Positions 1-11,110 are shown, numbered from the stretch's first letter. The stretch is DNA of 64,000 bases from Theocolax elegans (GCA_026168455.1 CM047426.1:81619986-81683985), one strand, 5' to 3'. Translations and numbers: made by a program. Notes: generated from the sequence alone by a model not told the origin.

Positions 1-1045
1 GGCTGTACCCACTGGATACGATTTTGAAATCAGGATGTATGTATGGGATAAAAATATGGAGATGGAAGACTTGAGAAGATTTTGAAAAAGTTAAGGGAAG
101 GTTCGTTAGAATGTCTATGGGGATAAATGAAAATACGCCACCTTATCTAAAGAAAATGGAAGTAGGCAGAAATAGTGTAAAGATTCCCAAAAATAATGTT
201 AAGGGTAGAACTGAGAGACATACAAAACGTTTTCCATATTTTTGAGCAAAACAGGTTTGGGAGCGCTAAGGAATGAAGAGAACATAAGATGGTTAAGGGA
301 AAATAAAGAGCCAAATTTAATTAAAAAAAATCTAGGAAAAGGAATAGGCACAAAAATGAAACAAGAATAACAATTGAACTGGGGTAAAATAGAGACACCT
401 AACTTTTATAAGAATTGTGTTGTCTTTTATAAGGAGTGGAAAAAAGATGTAGGAAGGGTAAAAAACTGTAATGAAAAAATATGGAAAGGGAAAATAAAGG
501 AACAATGGGCAAGACTAAGGTGCGGTAGTGTAGGAGGATGAAGTAATTATGGAACGGTAAATACGTCGTGTAGATTGAACAATAGGAAAAATGAGACATT
601 AGAACATATATGGATATGTTGGGAAGCAAAAAAGAGATAAGAGCAGAATTGGTAAAAGTGGTACAGGAGAGGAAGTTGTTAGGAACAGAAGTACAAATAC
701 TCAAGTACTAATAAGGATACTGAAAGGTGATCCGGCAGAAGAATTATGTAGGTATAGTAGAGAATTTGAAAAGAAGGCAAGATCCGAGGGGGGTAATTTA
801 ACTCGCAGGCCAGTACAACGTTATTAAATAGAACGTTCAAATAATGAAATGTAAAATAAGTATAGATAGGTAAAGTAAAAACTATGGGAACAAGACGGTA
901 TATAATCGGTTTTACCGTAGAAGCATATATTTCTGTAAATAATTTGCGGGGAATATAGTGTTAAGAAAATCGATAAAATATCGTAAAATGTAAAAAGATT
1001 GATGTAAATCTATATATGGAAATAAACTAAATTAAACTAAACTAT
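1..1045 (+). pseudogene. Decayed 3' end of a non-LTR retrotransposon (ORF2 C-terminus and 3' tail)
   Basis: Broken plus-strand reading frames resemble the C-terminal end of hymenopteran non-LTR ORF2 proteins. Around 505-625 a frame reads like QWARLRCGS followed by a cysteine/histidine cluster (C-x-LNNRKNETLEHIW-x-C), the usual position of the C-terminal zinc-finger-like motif. Around 715-800 a frame reads LKGDPAEELCRYSREFEKKA, a typical end of these proteins. The stretch to about 1045 looks like a 3' untranslated region ending in short AAACTA-type repeats. Many frameshifts and stops make it non-functional. The element runs off the left edge. The clade (R1/Jockey/CR1-like) was not resolved. 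Confidence 0.6.
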
Positions 1046-2639
1046 AAAGACTCAATTAATAGAAAGATCTGAAACTCCAATATACCCCCTCAAAAATTAA
1101 TCGATAAAATAATGAAAAACATAATCTAATGTACGATTATCATTTTCTTTCTCGAAAAAAATACAGACAGTCCAAAATTCGTTGATAAGACTAGAAAACA
1201 GCATTAAAATCTAATTTTATAATTTTATTTAATTGTTTTACATTAATGTCACTTTTTAACCCATTACGCACCAAGAGAATGCAATTTTAAGATATATTTC
1301 GGATATAAATAAATATTTAGGATATAAATTAGATACGAAAAAATGGCAAAATATGAATTGAGACATTTAGATTCCTCAATACTTCGTCCCTGCAGTTAAA
1401 ATTTATAAAAGTATACATAGTAAAAGTACATATTAAAAGAGTTACTATTGGTTATACAAAAAAACCCGAATTTTCAAAATTTGTTTTCGTTTAAGACTTT
1501 TGTATCGAAATCGCTTTAGGATATGTAAGGTTTGGCAAATTTTCGCAATAATAGAGCCTAATCCTGAAAATGTACTACAACAGTTTTGCATATTTAAAAT
1601 GACAGCAACCAATATAGCACTGAAGAATAAAAAAAATTTTATATGGTCATTTAATGGGTCGCTGATTTTTGACGATTTGGACATTAAATTTTCGAATTTG
1701 AGATGGCGGATCTAATATGACTGTAAAACAAATCGCAGAAATGTATTATTTCAATAAATTTTCTTATATGGGAGTTTTTACGGCCGACTATGAATCTGGA
1801 ATGCGATTTTCTAAATTCAAGATAACGGATCCAATGATCAGAGCCAGTTCATCATCTGTCGGACAATAGGTAAGTTTATTAAACTTTGTTTTATTTGATC
1901 TCTACATAAATGATATTTAATTCGAATGTGCTTAGATTTTTTAGGATTCTCTGGCTTCTTTGCAATGCATATACAGTCATTATAATCGAATATTAACCTT
2001 AATAAATCTAAGAACATTGCCTCTCTAATATACTCTCATATATTTTTCTTTAATCGATGAAGCTGCTACAACATTTTACTTTTTCGTCCATCAACAAATA
2101 GTACAAAAATTTTTTGAATAGTTAGAATAAATAACCAGTAATATGTTTACTATCATTTTCATCAGCACAAACCAATCTGAATTTATATATACAATTATCA
2201 TAACATACGTTAGCATCCTATAACGTTACGAGAAGGAGTGTCATTTGATCTATCTGAATTTAAAGAAATAAAATCAATTACTGAATTTACAGTAAAATTG
2301 TTAACATAAACACATAATTTACAGAATATAATATCAAATTTCTTAATGACATTTGCAACAAGAAAAAGAGTATTACGGACAGATATTCCGGAAATATAAA
2401 TTGATTGACCGGATGTCGTATACATAAATTAATTTAATATTAAAGTAATCATTTTCATTAGATTATCAAAAATATGAGGTGTATTATAATTATATTAATA
2501 AACTTACCTTTAAATTTACTGTGAATTATTTTATTTACTACAATTAATAGTAATTAGGTAACAATTATTAATAAATTTACTGTTTCGTTATAACATGCAC
2601 TATTACAATGATCTACATTATTTGAATTGAATATCTATT
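1046..2639. other. Intergenic AT-rich DNA with an old repeat remnant
   Basis: No convincing gene. The part at about 1490-1870 has the look of a dispersed insect repeat: the motif GATGGCGGATC (near 1702) recurs in diverged form as GATAACGGATCC (near 1820). Short ORFs here lack splice sites or family resemblance. This stretch is the downstream flank of the receptor gene on the minus strand. Confidence 0.35.
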
Positions 2640-5600
2640 TCATCGATTTAAGGAAATAGCCACTGTTACGTATGATAATGAAGTTCTAATTACCTAAAAT
2701 AAATAATATATTAATCCAACGTAAATTTTTTAAAAATTGCATTTCTTATAAGTACATGTCCAAAATACTTGCAAAATTTTAATATAAGTTTGATTCCGTG
2801 TAGTATTAATGTACAAGAAATATATGAATAATATTAAAACACAGAAATCTTAAATAGTTAAAGTAAATAGTACATTCTCACTTAAAGTAGAAACGACATA
2901 ATAATTTTTTTCAACAACGGGCCGAAACTGTCACTTTCGCTCCCGGCGCCCGAATCGCGAAGTTGCAATTTCGGCCTCGTTGTTGAAAAAAATAGTATAC
3001 ACACCACGGGAGGTAAAATGGCGACCCAATAGCACACGTTTGCCACCCTCGCCTTCGGCTCGGGGGGCAATTTACGTGTACTATAGGCTCACCAATACTT
3101 TACCTCCCTAGATGTGTAATATACTATTACAAAATCTTTAAAGAGAAAAACTTAATATTATTTTGATATTTTATTATTATTTCAACATTAAAAAATTATG
3201 CCATTTTGATAAAGAAAATTTTTTTTGCTATTTACGGTATATTATTTTTAAAATTAAATTAATTACTCTGCCGAAAAATTCCAAACTTAAGATGAATAAT
3301 CCTCCAATAGTTAAGAAGCAAGGCTTTGAAGAACGTAACATCATGATTCGTAACAAAGTTTTACAGTTTTGTGATAAATTATACCAATCGATCATATACC
3401 TATTAATATAAACAATAATCATTGCAATAATCAATGTAATTTGACACTATATAATTCCTAAAAATTTTTATATCATACTTACGTATACTTGAAAATATCT
3501 TCACAATGATTTAAGACGACCTGTCCTATATAATTGTAGTATAGTACGTGAAGTATTAAACCAAATGCAAATAGCACGGATCGGAATATTACAAATTTAT
3601 CATGAACGTATTCCATCAGCTAAAACGTGACACAGAAAATATTTATTTTTTTTAGCATACTTATAAAATAAATATATATAATGTAATAAAATTGTAAATA
3701 AAAATGTATTTGGTATAATTTACATACCGTAATTACACCAACACTAAACATTGTTACACAACTACCCAATGAGAGTAAATTACAAAGATCATAAGAAGTG
3801 TTGACGATATCTATTGACCTATTATCAATCAAAATTATTTAATTATTAAATGAAAAATAGTGCAGTAAATAAAAATTTTAATTTTTATCGATACTCAACT
3901 CAATAGCCTTTTTATGTAACTGTATAGCAGAGATAATTGTTCGGTACGAAATACCTTGATCTTCGAATTGATCAACTGCCTTTTTTAAACGATATCTATA
4001 TACACATAACTATAGTTGTACCAAACTGATTTTCGATATTTAGTATTTTTCTTACAAAAATTACGATCACTCATTCAGTTTTATTAATTTTCCAAATATG
4101 TATAAGTAGTTTTTATTTTACATACAAAATTAATTGAGATTTAAATTATTGTTTTAATTGTTAAAACTAAACATGCATTATAACCAAATATATAATTACA
4201 GTTTTGTAAGGCAATTGTACAAGTTAATTTTTAGTTCATCATGTAAATTACGGTTAAATGATCACTATATTTATCATTTAACTTTTCTAAGATTTTATAA
4301 TATTGTATTTCAGTGAGTTTTGCGTTTGGCACGGATGAACAATTCAACGTGTCAAAATTGCTTGTGTAATTTAAAATAAAAAGGTTCATAAAACAAGTTT
4401 TAATTTCAACTTTGGTTGACTAAGTTATAGATTCTAGATATATTTATATTGCTTACTTATAGCAACGAAAAGAAGAGTGAAGACAATGTATTTATTCACT
4501 TTCAACCGTATTGTTATCAGGGATCTCGTTATACCAAAAACTATTATTTTATTAGGAAAGTATTTTCAGCTACTATAACGTAATATTTAGTTAAAACGCC
4601 AATCTTTAAGGATGTTCTATGGTTACGTCAAAGTTAACAGAATTTAATGAAATTGAAGTATATTTTTTGTAAGAGTGTCAGAAATGTCTATGAATTTTTT
4701 CGATATTTTTTTCCGCGCAAATTTTGAAGATATGCGACATAGAAGTTGACTTCTTATACATAGGCTTATATGGAGACTCGGAAAAAATGTGATTGACTTT
4801 AGAGTGCGATTGATGAAAAGTGTACAAAATTTAATAAAAAACTAGAAACATCACAAGTGAATATAAATAAAGCGGTATGCAAAATTTGAACCCACGTCAC
4901 CGCGCAAAAGTTAAAGAAATTAATGAAAACGTTAACAAAAAGTCAAGTTCATGGGCCGTGCATGGAGCTGCGCGGTCATAGCAACGGTGTGCGCGGAGAG
5001 AGGGAAGTCTCCCTCTCTTCCCCGCACGGCAAGACACCATAGAACATCCTTAATACAACTAAAAATTAAAAATTACACACATGCACTTATGATACAATTA
5101 ATAACTATAATAGTATTACCTAACCACAGCGAAAAGAGCAAGACTTTGATGCACATTTGTACTATACATTGATTCAACGGCTATAAAGATACTAATTGAC
5201 ATACAACCGAGTATATATTGCATTATATTAATAAATATATAATATTTATCTGAATCTATTGGAAATTCCATATTAAATATAAACAGTCTTTCTCGAGATA
5301 CATTCAAAGGTACAATCAGGTCGAGAAATGGATTTACGAAAATCAAGTTGCAATATACTACTGCAGCTATTACTACGTAAACTAAAAATATTAATAATAG
5401 AGGTTGTAAATAAAAAGACGTTAAATACCTGGAGATTTGATCATTTCAAGAATTGATACTATAAATACATTCCATGCAGTTTAAATAAAATGTTCTTACT
5501 GTTATAGCTGAAACAAATAAATCTACTTCGCTTTGCGTAATTGCGCATAATTGCGTGCTCGTCAATGTCTGTCAACGTCAACCAATTCTCTGCCACTTTT

Positions 5601-8600
5601 TTATACAATATTAACATCTGAAATAATAGTTTTTTTCTCTATTAACGACGAAGCTAATAACGACCTTATTGAAAAAACTCAAGTGAGAATTAACCTAAGA
5701 AATCAAATGATTTCTCGCGCCAAAATCTGTGACGAAAATAAGAGTTAAGTAATCAAAGAATACATTTTTGAAAAAATCCTGAACACAATGCCCTTAGGCA
5801 TGTTTTAAATAGTTTAATTTGTAATTTTCACCCTCCATTGTTGAATTAGTAAATAGTCGATTGATGAGGGTCAATAATAGATAAATTCGATTTATTTATT
5901 ATTGATCCTCAACAATCGACTATTTACTACTTAATATTTTAAATAGTATACTCAAATTTTTCACACTTTTAAATTTGTAATTTAAATATGATTTTTGCGT
6001 TGAAAATACATGCCTTTTTAGATAAATAATTACCGACCGAAAGTTGTTTATTAATTTATTATTAGCACATGTATTTTTTCGTAAAAAATCAAAACGCCAC
6101 ACCCTGGCTTTTGTTTTAAACTATGCATATGAATTTTTTCAAATTTTTAATTTAATATTTCCAACATAATTCTTATGTTGAAAGGTGTAGATCCCTGTAA
6201 CTTGGGTCCGACATCACGTTAACTGATTTCTTAGGCGACCTTTTAAGTGAGCTTTTTCAGTATGGGAGACAATCACGAATAGTAGAATATGATATTTTAA
6301 TATGTAAATCTTAGTATATTATACTTAAATTGACGATAATGCTTTTAAAAAATTTAATAATCATTAATTCTAAAAATTTTAAACATTTTAGTTAACTGTT
6401 ATGAATATACAAAAACTTGCGTTACATACCTTTGGTTCATACATTAATGTAACAACGAATTCTACAGTGAACATACCAAAGTAACAAAATCCTACTATAT
6501 TTTCACTGCATAAACGTGTGTGCTTAATAGCACAAAAATGTTTGATTGAAGTTGCCTTGAATAACATAAAATAACTAATATAATTTTTTTCGAAAACGTT
6601 CTTAATACTCTCCTCTTTAAGAAAAATGATCTTAAGCCTCTTAAAACATGACATGATTGGTCGATTAAAAGGAATAAGAAATATATCAAACTAGATTAGA
6701 GTTTTGATAATTTATGAATTGTGGCGATTTGTGAGCAATTAACCTTCAGAGAACGGGGATTTTCCGGTTCAAAATGAGTTTCTATTTTCACCAAAATCAC
6801 TGTCTAAAAACATCGGATCAGTAATTTTTGATATCCTAAGTGACAGGTGGTCTTTTTAATGGAACCACTCCCGTTCTCTAAAGGTTAAAGTTAAAATGGC
6901 ATTCTTTAAAATTTTGCATTTATTTTGCGTACATTTTTAGAAAATTAAGCATTAAAGCGAAATAATTTTTTTTATCTTCGTAATTTTACACAAGTTAATG
7001 TATTTATAAACATTTTATTTTTAAAAATTATTTTACTTTTTGGAAAATTTAAAATTAACTTCTTTATAACAAAATTTTTTCAATTTTATTCGATTTATCT
7101 TTCATAGAATTATAAAGTAAATTCAAATTTACTAATTATTCAATAAAACCGTAAACAAACATTTTAATTCTGTTTTATTTACTAAACATTTGAAGTCTTT
7201 TTAGACTCATAGTTACATCTATTTTGCAGAGAAATATTCTAGATAATTGTATATTTATAAAGCGTTATGTGCACGTTATATACATATAGTTTACATTCTT
7301 CGAAAACTGCACATACATATTTACATGCATTAATATTTGGTTTGGCAATTATACATTTAATATTTACTGAAAGAAACACTTTTATGTTGGACAATTTTTA
7401 ATCATTTTAAACATTTTAGTTTACTATTAAAAACATATGAAAACTTGTGTTACATACCTTTGGTTCATACATTAATGTAACAACGAATTCTACGGTGAAC
7501 ATACCAAAGTAAAAAAATCCTACTATATTTTCACTGCATAAACGTTTGTGCTTTATACCACAAAAATATTTGGCTGAAGTTACCTTGAATAACATGAAAT
7601 AACTAATATAATTTTTTTCGAAAACGTTCTTAATACTCTCCTCTTTAAGAAAAATGATCTTAAGCCTCTTAAAACATGACATGATTGGTCGATTAAAAGA
7701 GACATGATTGGTGAATGACAGAGATGATTTGGTGTGATTAAAAAGAGAAGAAATGATTTGATTAAAACACATTAAAAACGTTAACTCGATCTGAAGTAAT
7801 AAAATGAGAAATATATCAAATTAGAACTCAAAATTTACTATTTGATTTTTAGGCTAACATTTAATACATATTTTATACCCTAGCAAGAAAATTCACGTGG
7901 AATACCATGTAATTTTTTTGAACTTTTGGAAAAATATACTTTTTTCCTTATGATAGTCTTGTGGCGGCTCGCCACATACGCTCGCGCTAGTTAAAATTAT
8001 TTCTTAAGTTACTTTAATAAAATAAAAAGTCATTGATATTTTAAAAGCATGTTCAAATACAACACTAACATTGACACCTACATACCTCTCTGGCAAACTC
8101 CGGTAAAACATAAAACCATCCTAATCCCGTTCCTACGTTTCCTTGCACGCATTTATTAATTACCGCTCTTTCCCAGATATTTTTTCCTACACGAGACATC
8201 GGTCCCTCAAAAGCGCGCATGAAAAAGGGTCTTGCCGGTCTCAACGTGCACAAGAGGTTTTATAACTCTTGCCTGCACGCAGTCGTACTCCCTAACGAGT
8301 TCGACCGGACAAATTGTTTTATGGCACTGTTTTCTCAAATAGTTACTTGGGTTTTTCCCTTACCCCTTCCTATTTTGTTTTTCCGAGGTAACCTCAGGAA
8401 TCAAAGGTTGTCAGAGAGGCAGAACCGTTTCGACACGCACACGACACACACCTTGAACACGATCTTCCGTTGCGAATAAATTATTTAAGTATAACTCGTT
8501 TTTCGTAGTTAAATTAAATATTCGACTTATCACTACCCATCTACTCCTTAACTACCAAAGTCTTTTTTAACTGTAGAAAAAAGTTTATAATTTCCATATA

Positions 8601-9969
8601 TAATTCTACGTACAATTTCATGTTTGATTCGACATGTTAATTTTCATCAACTTTTATATATAGTCCAAAAAGACTATATGTTAAAGAATAAATTATTTTT
8701 CCAAAAGTCCGAAAAAATCACATGTATAGCTTCATATTTACTTTTTTGATAAGGTAGTTCAACTAACAAGATACTAAAATAAATGTGTACAATTAGTTCA
8801 TCGGCAAAATCTTATATTACAATAATATTTACAATGATAAACTGTATTCTCAATAATTACACTTTATAAAATAGCAGTAAATATAAATTTATATGAAATA
8901 ATTTTTACACGTTACGTATCATTTATACATTTAGGTTCAAAATTAATCTTATTTTTGTGCTGTTATTATATAATTCTTAAGATTTGATAAGGCGCTAAAG
9001 CATGAATACCGTTTTTAATTTAATTTTTTAAATCAGAGTCGTTCTGTGCTGATATGTAAAAATGTTACATGCTCTCGCAAATAAGAATAATTAAAATTGA
9101 TTAAAATATTTTACAGAATCATATTTTTACTTATTGTTCGCGCCGATTACAAATATTCTATACACAAGATTTATATTCGTAGCTTTTAAATTTTAAATGA
9201 AAATTAGCAAGATTCTTTGTCTTTGGAAGATTCACGCTTGTTTGTGTTTTTGTATCTATCTAGTCTCAGGAACATTTGCGTCGTGCGAGCTGTCTCGCAT
9301 TCTTGGGTCTTAGCGTATTGTATGGCTAAGATACCGATTAGCTCTCGGCCTTAAAACACCGAAAACTGGTTTTTCTATTTCTTAAAATTTCAGAATTATA
9401 TTTAAATTAATATTACCTATTGGTTTGTAAATACCTTTATAGTTTTAGTTTATGTTAACGTTTGATACTTTTTACGTGTAAATAAACTAGTGAACTGTAA
9501 CTACAATCTTTGTTGTGATTTCGTCTCTTTTAAAACCGGCTTCACATTTAAGTAAATCAGTAACTTATGACTGTTTTGTAAATAATTGTTTGCCTTGCTG
9601 TTACTGTTTTATATGTTTAATGTATTTTTTTATAAACAAATTTAAAGTACAGTAAAAGACATCACGGCTATGTAGCATATTATATATTGTATAACACTTA
9701 TATAATTAAAGATGAAAAACATGAATCAATCAAAGCATGCATTATTATGAGCTTGTTTCCTGTTTGCTAATATAAACAATAAAATTCTAGTATAACGACG
9801 TGGATTAACTTACACTTATTATTAAACTCAGAGCAGCAAAGATACCTATAACAATCCGTCGTATGTATTTATCAATTTGAGATTTATAAGGCCATAATCC
9901 ATTAATGCAATACAACGTCTGATTTATTTTGAAATATTCGTTACTGTAAACTGATTGTATTTCATTCAT
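2640..9969 (-). CDS. Odorant receptor, nine-exon hymenopteran type, with duplicated exon 2
   Basis: Insect odorant receptors are seven-helix ligand-gated channel subunits in sensory neuron membranes, working with Orco. Minus-strand coding exons: 9814-9969, 7458-7583 or 6430-6555, 5500-5617, 5120-5381, 3900-3995, 3728-3818, 3483-3619, 3267-3399, 2640-2693. Using one exon 2 the lengths sum to 1173 nt (390 aa plus stop), the normal size, and every junction keeps phase with GT-AG ends. Exon 1 has the family motif GLWPYKSQ. Exon 3 reads AENWLTLTDIDEHAIMRNYA, the loop after helix 2. Exon 4 carries the extracellular loop and ends in LFAVV. Exon 5 continues RYRLKKAVDQFE. Exon 8 has the C-terminal WYNLSQNCKTLL and SSKPCFLTIGGLFILSLE. 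Exon 9 ends VIRTSLSYVTVAI before the stop. No disabling change was seen. The exact receptor and ligand cannot be told from sequence. Confidence 0.88.
2881..3126 (-). mobile_element. Double-hairpin element, copy 1, in intron 8 of the odorant receptor
   Basis: Two adjacent GC-rich foldbacks in AT-rich DNA. Read on the minus strand: the end GTATATTACACATC (3125-3112), a hairpin with arms GGGAGGTAAA/TTTACCTCCC (3008-3108), the linker GTGGTGTGTATACTATTTTT, a second hairpin with arms CAACAACG-GCCGAAA (2903-2994), then AAAAATTATTATG. The ends and linker match those of the element at 10881-11110 although the hairpin arms do not. No transposase or long ORF. Mechanism unknown. Confidence 0.6.
4606..5053. 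mobile_element. TTAA-flanked MITE in intron 4 of the odorant receptor
   Basis: Perfect terminal inverted repeats TTAAGGATGTTCTATGG (4606-4622) and CCATAGAACATCCTTAA (5037-5053) bound about 448 bp. If TTAA is the target duplication this fits a piggyBac-like non-autonomous element; a TA target (mariner type) is the alternative because TTAA is palindromic. The right part (4950-5035) is GC-rich with a small palindrome AGAGGGAAGTCTCCCTCT. No transposase is encoded. Confidence 0.6.
5848..5929. repeat. Near-perfect 82-bp hairpin
   Basis: Left arm starting AGTAAATAGTCGATTGATGA and right arm ending TCAACAATCGACTATTTACT fold over a short AT-rich loop around 5885, with only a few mismatches (for example GATGAGGG against CCTCAAC). 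It lies in intron 2 of the odorant receptor and directly adjoins a dispersed repeat at 5930-6180. Confidence 0.6.
5930..6180. repeat. Dispersed repeat, related copy at 33900-34130
   Basis: Shares a collinear series of motifs with 33900-34130: ACTCAAATTTTTC, TAATAATTACCGACC, then GTTTTAAACTAT followed by TATGAATTTTTTCA. Divergence is high, so both are old. No ORF. It probably belongs to a non-autonomous DNA transposon whose ends are not clear here. Confidence 0.5.
6430..6555 (-). CDS. Odorant receptor exon 2, copy b (downstream copy)
   Basis: Second copy of the 126-nt exon, with the same acceptor (TTATTCAAG) and donor (GTATGTAAC) and both ends in phase 0. Compared with copy a it differs at about six residues, all in the first half up to the middle of helix 2 (V/A, A/I, Y/H, G/A, K/T, F/C), while the second half MFTVEFVVTLMYEPK is identical. 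The duplication includes flanking intron, roughly 6370-6700 against 7400-7830. Both reading frames are open, so neither copy is obviously dead. Confidence 0.75.
6739..6888. mobile_element. Short piggyBac-like MITE with TTAA ends
   Basis: Inverted termini TTAACCTTCAGAGAACGGG (from 6739) and CCCGTTCTCTAAAGGTTAA (to 6888), one mismatch or so, enclose about 150 bp. TTAA at both outer ends followed by CCT fits the piggyBac superfamily target site and terminal bases. It lies between the two exon 2 copies of the odorant receptor. Non-autonomous. Confidence 0.6.
7458..7583 (-). CDS. Odorant receptor exon 2, copy a (upstream copy)
   Basis: This is a 126-nt exon (42 codons), phase 0 at both ends, with acceptor TTATTCAAG and donor GTATGTAAC. 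It encodes the loop and second helix, ending VGFFYFGMFTVEFVVTL-MYEPK. Length and position match the segment missing between exon 1 (ending SLIIS) and exon 3 (starting MLILYKKVAENW). It lies about 0.9 kb upstream, in the sense of the gene, of a near-identical copy. Since both have the same phase, either can be used, or both if two cassettes were included. Confidence 0.75.
8086..8199 (-). CDS. Possible short coding exon of unknown function
   Basis: An open minus-strand stretch starts at an ATG (8199) and reads MSRVGKNIWERAVINKCV, then GLGWFYVLPEFARE, before a good donor GTATGTAGG, 38 codons in phase 0. The surrounding 8060-8480 is richer in GC than its neighbours, as promoters and first exons are in this window. 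No next exon and no family were recognised. It sits within intron 1 of the odorant receptor on the same strand, so it could be a nested gene start, a transposon fragment or chance. Confidence 0.25.
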
Positions 9970-10880
9970 CTTCAAATAGACTATTCACTACGACTTTGTG
10001 AATTAAAATGAATATTCTAAGCGGCATTATGAAAACAATTAAATGGTAGTAATAATTAAACATTTTTTTGATTATTCCATACAGCATAATTTTCATACAT
10101 AATGACTTACTCTACAAAGCTATTGATTAGTTCATACAAACTAAAATTTTAATGCATTTTTACATACTAATTATAGCAACACTTGTAGAATGTAGTCGGT
10201 AATAAAATAATTTATACCCTCTCAACGAGTTTTACTAATGCTTTATCTGAAAAACGCATAAAAATGTAAATGATAGTTTTTATATATTAATTTGAGAAAC
10301 AACGTAGGTGAATCTCTAGGTATACAAGCAAATCATTTACAATGCTAAATTAATATCAAGCTGATGAAATTTTCTTATTCATATTTAACAGCGAATGATG
10401 CGTCACGAGTAAATAATATTAGCACCTATCTTGATATATATATATTCTATTGTAGAATGTTAAATTGAATTTCATAAAATAATAAATTTATATTTTTTAT
10501 ATACATACTTTATTTGTATGTAAGGAGAGGTATAATTTCCATGAACAATTAAAAGTTACTAATTAATTAATGCTTGCCCGATTTAACTTAATGACGAACG
10601 CATTATTATTTCTTTATGTTACACATATATTATATATAAATTTAAAACTATATTAAAAAATTATAATTTACATTCTTCATAACACAGACTTTCTTTAATT
10701 GAAATTCTTGGTATATGCGTATAAAAAATATGAATCCCAACTGCATATAATTCTAAATAATTGTCGTAGCATTACCCTCTTCTGTGTTTTTTTCTCTTTC
10801 GTACATTCCATGAATCAGTTTATTTTCATGCATATTTTAATTTGTTACGGAAAATCACGTACCATAACGTGCGAAAGATA
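9970..10880. other. AT-rich flank upstream of the odorant receptor
   Basis: No gene or clear repeat recognised. Small ORFs at 10699-10881 lack supporting signals. The stretch should contain the receptor promoter, but no specific element can be supported. Confidence 0.4.
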
Positions 10881-11110
10881 GTATATTACATACCATGGCC
10901 AGTAAAATAAGAAATGTCTCGGATCACATGTAATTGTCGGCCGAGGCAAAGCCGAGGTGGACGAACATGTGATCTGAGGCTTTCTTTTTTACTGGCCATG
11001 GTGTGTATACTATTTTTCTGCTCGACGTTGCCGGAAAACGGCATCTTCAATTCGCGCAGCGGCCGGGAAGTTGCCGCTTTCCGGCCGGAGTGCAGAAAAA
11101 TAATTTTCTT
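10881..11110 (+). mobile_element. Double-hairpin element, copy 2
   Basis: Starts GTATATTACATACC, then a long hairpin with arms CCATGGCCAGTAAAA (10893) and TTTTACTGGCCATGG (to 11001), with an inner stem GATCACATGT/ACATGTGATC and GGCCGAGGC/GCCGAGG. A linker TGTGTATACTATTTTT follows, then a second hairpin with arms TCTGC...GCCGG and CCGGC...GCAGA (11011-11102), ending AAAAATAATTTTC. The outer sequences and linker match the element at 2881-3126 in opposite orientation, while the hairpin bodies are unrelated. Confidence 0.6.

Noticed and set aside
2210..2425. Minus-strand 71-codon frame considered as another receptor fragment
   Set aside because: No receptor motif is present, and the receptor model already ends with a proper last exon and stop at 2640.
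5460..5490. Frame TAWNVFIVSILEMIKSP considered as receptor exon 3
   Set aside because: An in-frame stop precedes it with no acceptor between; the exon at 5500-5617 fits both phase and family instead.
7960..7995. Short palindrome GTGGCGGCTCGCCAC as a regulatory or terminator hairpin
   Set aside because: Too short to separate from chance in a eukaryotic intron, and no copies were seen elsewhere in the window.
9230..9560. Possible solo LTR (GTCGTGCGAGCTGTCTCGCA, later AATAAACTAGTGAAC)
   Set aside because: The composition is LTR-like, but no second copy, TG...CA borders or target duplication could be shown.
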